Part shown: positions 46,369 to 50,198 of the stretch, piece after piece | How positions within the stretch are numbered: position 1 is the first letter of the stretch | Layout of the letters: each line of letters begins with the position of its first letter | Assembly: GCF_000317205.1 (NCBI RefSeq) | Contig: NZ_AJLK01000072.1 | Coordinates: forward strand, 1 to 50,198 | From: Fischerella muscicola PCC 7414 | Lineage (GTDB): Bacteria; Cyanobacteriota; Cyanobacteriia; Cyanobacteriales; Nostocaceae | Length of the DNA stretch: 50,198 nucleotides | Direction: 5' to 3' | Translations under genes and position numbers: made by a program | The notes under the pieces: model-generated | Told to the model about the DNA's origin: nothing | Database searches by the model: none | The model's input: the letters and a program-made list of their open reading frames with translations, nothing else

Positions 46369-47496
46369 ATGACATCTGTTCAAAATCAGAAAAACAGCAA
46401 AGTGCGTTATGCAGTGATTGGACTAGGTTGGATTGCTCAAGAAACAGTCTTACCTGCTTTTGCAAATGCAGATAATTCGGAATTAGTAGCATTATTTTCT
46501 GACGACTTAGTCAAGCGTCACGAACTAGGCGAAAAGTATAATGTTCCTGTTTTTACCTACGAAGAATACGAAGCATTTCTCAGAAGTGGGGCAGCAGATG
46601 CAGTTTACATTGCTCTACCTAATCATCTACATTGTGAATACACTGTCAAAGCTGCTAATGCCGGAGTACATGTACTTTGCGAAAAGCCAATGGCAGTAAC
46701 AGAACAAGAATGTGAAGAAATGATTCGTGCTTGCCGTGATAATAATGTCAAGCTAATGATTGCCTACCGTTTGCACTTTGATAAAGCCAATATGCAGGCG
46801 GTAGAGATTGTTAATTCTGGGAAAATAGGTGAACCGCGCATTTTTAACTCTGTCTTTTCTCAGCAAGTAGCTGAAGGTAATGTGCGCTTAGAGCCAATTT
46901 CTAATGGTGGCGGTACAGTCTATGATATGGGTGTTTATTGCATAAATGCTGCTCGTTATTTGTTCCAAGATGAACCAACAGAAGTAGTTGCCTTTTGTGC
47001 GAATAACGGTGAGAAGCGCTTTGAGGAACTTGACGAAATGACTAGCGCTATTATGCGTTTTCCTGGTAATAAACTGGCAACATTTACTTCTAGTTTTGGT
47101 GTTGCACCAGTCTCTACTTTGCAGATATTAGGAACAAAAGGCGATTTACGGATGGATTCTGCATACTCCTATCAAGGAGAACTGAAGCAACAAATTACTA
47201 TTGATAACCAGACTCAGGAGCAATCTTATCCTGCTGGTGATCAGTTTGCTGCCGAAATTGTTTACTTCTCAGATTGCATACTAAATAATCAAAACCCAGA
47301 ACCATCAGGAGAGGAAGGTTTAGCAGATGTTCGCATTATTCGCGCTATTGTCGCATCAGCACAAACAGCTAAACCTGTGGAACTACGCGAGTTTAGAGAA
47401 CAAGCAAGACCAACAAGTGAACAGGTAATTCAAATTCCAGCCAGTGAAGAACAGCCAGATTTAGTTCATGCTGCTGATCCATCAGGCAAGTCTTGA
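46369..47496 (+). CDS. Gfo/Idh/MocA family oxidoreductase
   Basis: This 375-residue NAD(P)-dependent dehydrogenase has the Rossmann start YAVIGLGWIAQE, the nucleotide-site and catalytic region ALPNHLHCEYTVKAANAGVHVLCEKPMA, and a C-terminal alpha/beta domain with GGGTVYDMGVYCINAARYL. It resembles glucose-fructose oxidoreductase and xylose dehydrogenase, so a sugar substrate is likely. The ATG at 46369 has GGAGGAAAG just upstream; a GTG at 46354 overlaps that ribosome-binding site and is rejected. A long imperfect hairpin follows the gene. Confidence 0.9.
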   Translation: MTSVQNQKNSKVRYAVIGLGWIAQETVLPAFANADNSELVALFSDDLVKRHELGEKYNVPVFTYEEYEAFLRSGAADAVYIALPNHLHCEYTVKAANAGVHVLCEKPMAVTEQECEEMIRACRDNNVKLMIAYRLHFDKANMQAVEIVNSGKIGEPRIFNSVFSQQVAEGNVRLEPISNGGGTVYDMGVYCINAARYLFQDEPTEVVAFCANNGEKRFEELDEMTSAIMRFPGNKLATFTSSFGVAPVSTLQILGTKGDLRMDSAYSYQGELKQQITIDNQTQEQSYPAGDQFAAEIVYFSDCILNNQNPEPSGEEGLADVRIIRAIVASAQTAKPVELREFREQARPTSEQVIQIPASEEQPDLVHAADPSGKS

Positions 47497-47550
47497 ACAA
47501 AGGCAGTCTCGCTGAAAAAATTTCACCACCAAGACAGCCTCTAATCCCCA

Positions 47551-47598
47551 AAGCAGGGTTGTTTCATTTTCTAGTGTTTGTATGAAACCACCCTGCTT
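47551..47598. terminator. Long hairpin after the oxidoreductase gene
   Basis: AAGCAGGGTTGTTTCAT (47551-47567) pairs with ATGAAACCACCCTGCTT (47582-47598) with one mismatch. No T run follows, so it may be a repeat or a processing site rather than a true terminator. Confidence 0.6.
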
Positions 47599-47662
47599 GA
47601 GCGATCGCACAGCACATAAAGTTACAAAAAAATTGCATACTCTCAGTTGTATAAACGCTAGC

Positions 47663-47687
47663 AAAAAATAGCCCACACAGGTGGGCT
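47663..47687 (-). terminator. thiC terminator
   Basis: AGCCCAC (47670-47676) pairs with GTGGGCT (47681-47687). On the minus strand the stem is followed by A then six Ts. A second palindrome, TAGCCCCAGACT/AGTCTGAGGGCTA, lies just before it at about 47698-47725. Confidence 0.8.
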
Positions 47688-47737
47688 TTGCTTGTCTAGC
47701 CCCAGACTTCTAGTCTGAGGGCTAATAAGAACACAGA

Positions 47738-49214
<1,477 letters not shown>

Positions 49215-49453
49215 GAGAGCTAATTTTAGCATTTTGTACAGTGGCCAAGAAGAGGGAATTAACAATTCATGACTATGTGGTGTGAGGGCAGAAGGGAAGA
49301 GAATTTGACTTATTTTTTCATTAGTAACGGAGCGGGTGGTGTGCCGCCAGATTCCTACTCTGAATGAAGAATTCGTAGCTTTATGTTAAAGATGTCATAA
49401 TTAGAGATGTCATAATAGGCATCAATTCAATCATCAAAATTTTGATAACTAGC
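49215..49453. other. Divergent gap between thiC and the CopG/MazF pair
   Basis: It must contain the thiC promoter (upstream of the riboswitch) and that of the toxin-antitoxin pair. A 'gggcagaaggga' dispersed fragment lies at 49286-49297, and AGATGTCATAATTAGAGATGTCATAAT (direct repeats of GATGTCATAAT at 49390-49400 and 49405-49415) sits about 40 bases before the antitoxin, a plausible operator. Confidence 0.5.
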
Positions 49454-49729
49454 ATGGAAAATAGTACTGTCCGCACAACACTAACCTTGCCAGGCGAACT
49501 TTTAGAAGCAACTGATCGTGCTGTAAAGGAAGGAAAAGCCAAAAGTCGCAATGATTTTATTGCTCGTGCCATACGTCATGAATTAGCAGCACAAAAACGG
49601 GCTGAGATTGATGCTGCTTTTACAGCAATGGCAGGTGATGTAGAGTATCAAGCTGAAGTTAGAAAAATAAATAATGATTTTGCGAAAGCTGATTGGGAAG
49701 CATTTCAAATAGGTGAATCTCAGCAATGA
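49454..49729 (+). CDS. CopG/RHH-type antitoxin
   Basis: This 91-residue protein has an N-terminal ribbon-helix-helix (VRTTLTLPGELLEATDRAVKEGKAKSRNDFIARAIRHELA) and a charged C-terminal tail (EYQAEVRKINNDFAKADWEAFQ) that should bind the toxin. The ATG at 49454 is used; a TTG at 49442 adds four residues. Its stop overlaps the toxin start, the usual coupled arrangement. Confidence 0.9.
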   Translation: MENSTVRTTLTLPGELLEATDRAVKEGKAKSRNDFIARAIRHELAAQKRAEIDAAFTAMAGDVEYQAEVRKINNDFAKADWEAFQIGESQQ

Positions 49730-50085
49730 GGAGAGGTGAGGTATATGATGTTTGTCTAGATCCGACCGAAGGTTCTGAACAGGCAGGAATTCGACCTGTA
49801 ATCATTGTCAGTCGTGACGCTATCAATGCTGCGAGTTCAGTTGTACTTGCAGTTCCCTGTACGACTTATCGCCTTGGAAAGCGTATCTATCCGAGTCAAG
49901 TACTGATTTCTGCCCCTGATGGAGGCTTAGATAGAGATTCTGTAGCAATGGCAGAACAAGTGCGTGCTTTAGCTAAAAATCGTTTTTTGAGTCTGCGAGG
50001 GACAGTTTCATCTGCATCTTTGCAGCTATTGAATCGAGCGTTGCTCATTGCTTTGGATTTACCAGGACAAGTTGAATTTGAATGA
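49726..50085 (+). CDS. MazF/PemK-family toxin
   Basis: This 119-residue endoribonuclease toxin has the family pattern RRGEVYDVCLDPTEGSEQAGIRPVIIVSRDAIN, AVPCTTY and QVRALAKNRF. The conserved RP-VIIVS and Q-RxxxxxR segments form the RNA-binding site. Its start overlaps the antitoxin stop (ATGA at 49726-49729). All key residues appear intact. Confidence 0.92.
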   Translation: MRRGEVYDVCLDPTEGSEQAGIRPVIIVSRDAINAASSVVLAVPCTTYRLGKRIYPSQVLISAPDGGLDRDSVAMAEQVRALAKNRFLSLRGTVSSASLQLLNRALLIALDLPGQVEFE

Positions 50086-50100
50086 TTTTAAAGCGATCGC

Positions 50101-50198
50101 CTATATATTTCTTTTCGGTATCACCGGACGTTCACCTCTTTGAAACCTTGCCCATGATTGCCGTAAGGCTGTAGGGGCAGGATGTTTAGCATCATAAC
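50101..50198 (-). CDS. Possible C-terminal end of a gene running off the window
   Basis: On the minus strand an open frame enters from the right edge and ends at a TAG at 50101-50103. Its 32 residues end in ALRQSWARFQRGERPVIPKRNI, which looks like coding sequence rather than repeat. I cannot name a family from so short a piece. Confidence 0.35.
   Translation of the reverse strand, partial: YDAKHPAPTALRQSWARFQRGERPVIPKRNI

Overview
The window looks like chromosome of a filamentous, probably heterocyst-forming cyanobacterium (Nostocales). Three observations support this. The octamer GCGATCGC (HIP1) recurs throughout, including inside genes. Short tandemly repeated 7-8 base units fill many intergenic gaps, a habit of this order. 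The gene set includes Rubisco accumulation factor Raf1, phylloquinone methyltransferase MenG, ferredoxin-dependent sulfite reductase, a cyanobacterial TPP-riboswitch-thiC unit and a Mo-nitrogenase C-terminal-domain protein. I cannot name the species. Most of the window is housekeeping and signalling genes in short units of one or two genes, separated by repeat-rich gaps.

Region by region. 1-4.6 kb (- strand): OsmC peroxidase, a UvrD-like helicase and raf1. 5.2-8.4 kb (+): a REC-GAF response regulator, menG and a DUF445 membrane protein. 8.5-10.2 kb (-): a secreted SGNH esterase and a C-terminally truncated ADP-ribosylglycohydrolase. 10.9-13.6 kb (+): an outer-membrane barrel protein and sir, whose C-terminus looks like a ribbon-helix-helix domain. 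13.7-15.6 kb (-): a GCS2-type ligase paired with a TcmP/LCMT-type methyltransferase. 15.9-19.8 kb (+): a TerB/Mo-nitro_C protein, obg, a degenerate Uma2 protein and an RmlD-like reductase. 20-27.7 kb: a DegT aminotransferase, a 1.8-kb AT-rich gap, a small membrane protein, a YlqF/RbgA GTPase, a VOC protein, an M41-like zinc protease, a diguanylate cyclase and an HMA protein. 28.2-30.9 kb: alaS.

31-33 kb is the most accessory-looking stretch. It holds an AAA ATPase fragment, a Phd/PIN toxin-antitoxin pair, and a DUF433/DUF5615 pair bracketed by 44-bp direct repeats; the DUF5615 gene appears frameshifted in an A8 run. 33-38.2 kb carries small membrane and conserved proteins, a DUF6745 gene and an XRE-type regulator. 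38.3-45 kb (-): a kinase-FGE fusion, an orphan PotC-like permease and a five-PAS hybrid histidine kinase. 45.4-50.2 kb: a small acidic protein, a Gfo/Idh/MocA oxidoreductase, thiC with its TPP riboswitch, a CopG/MazF toxin-antitoxin pair and the tail of a possible further gene.

Repeats are the unifying theme. There is a 94-bp MITE-like element with 13-bp inverted ends and a 5-bp duplication, several palindromic families, two strong nested-hairpin elements, and tandem repeats that abut start codons (menG, obg) or have expanded in frame inside coding sequence (helicase, hybrid kinase). I found no tRNA, rRNA, CRISPR array or complete insertion sequence.
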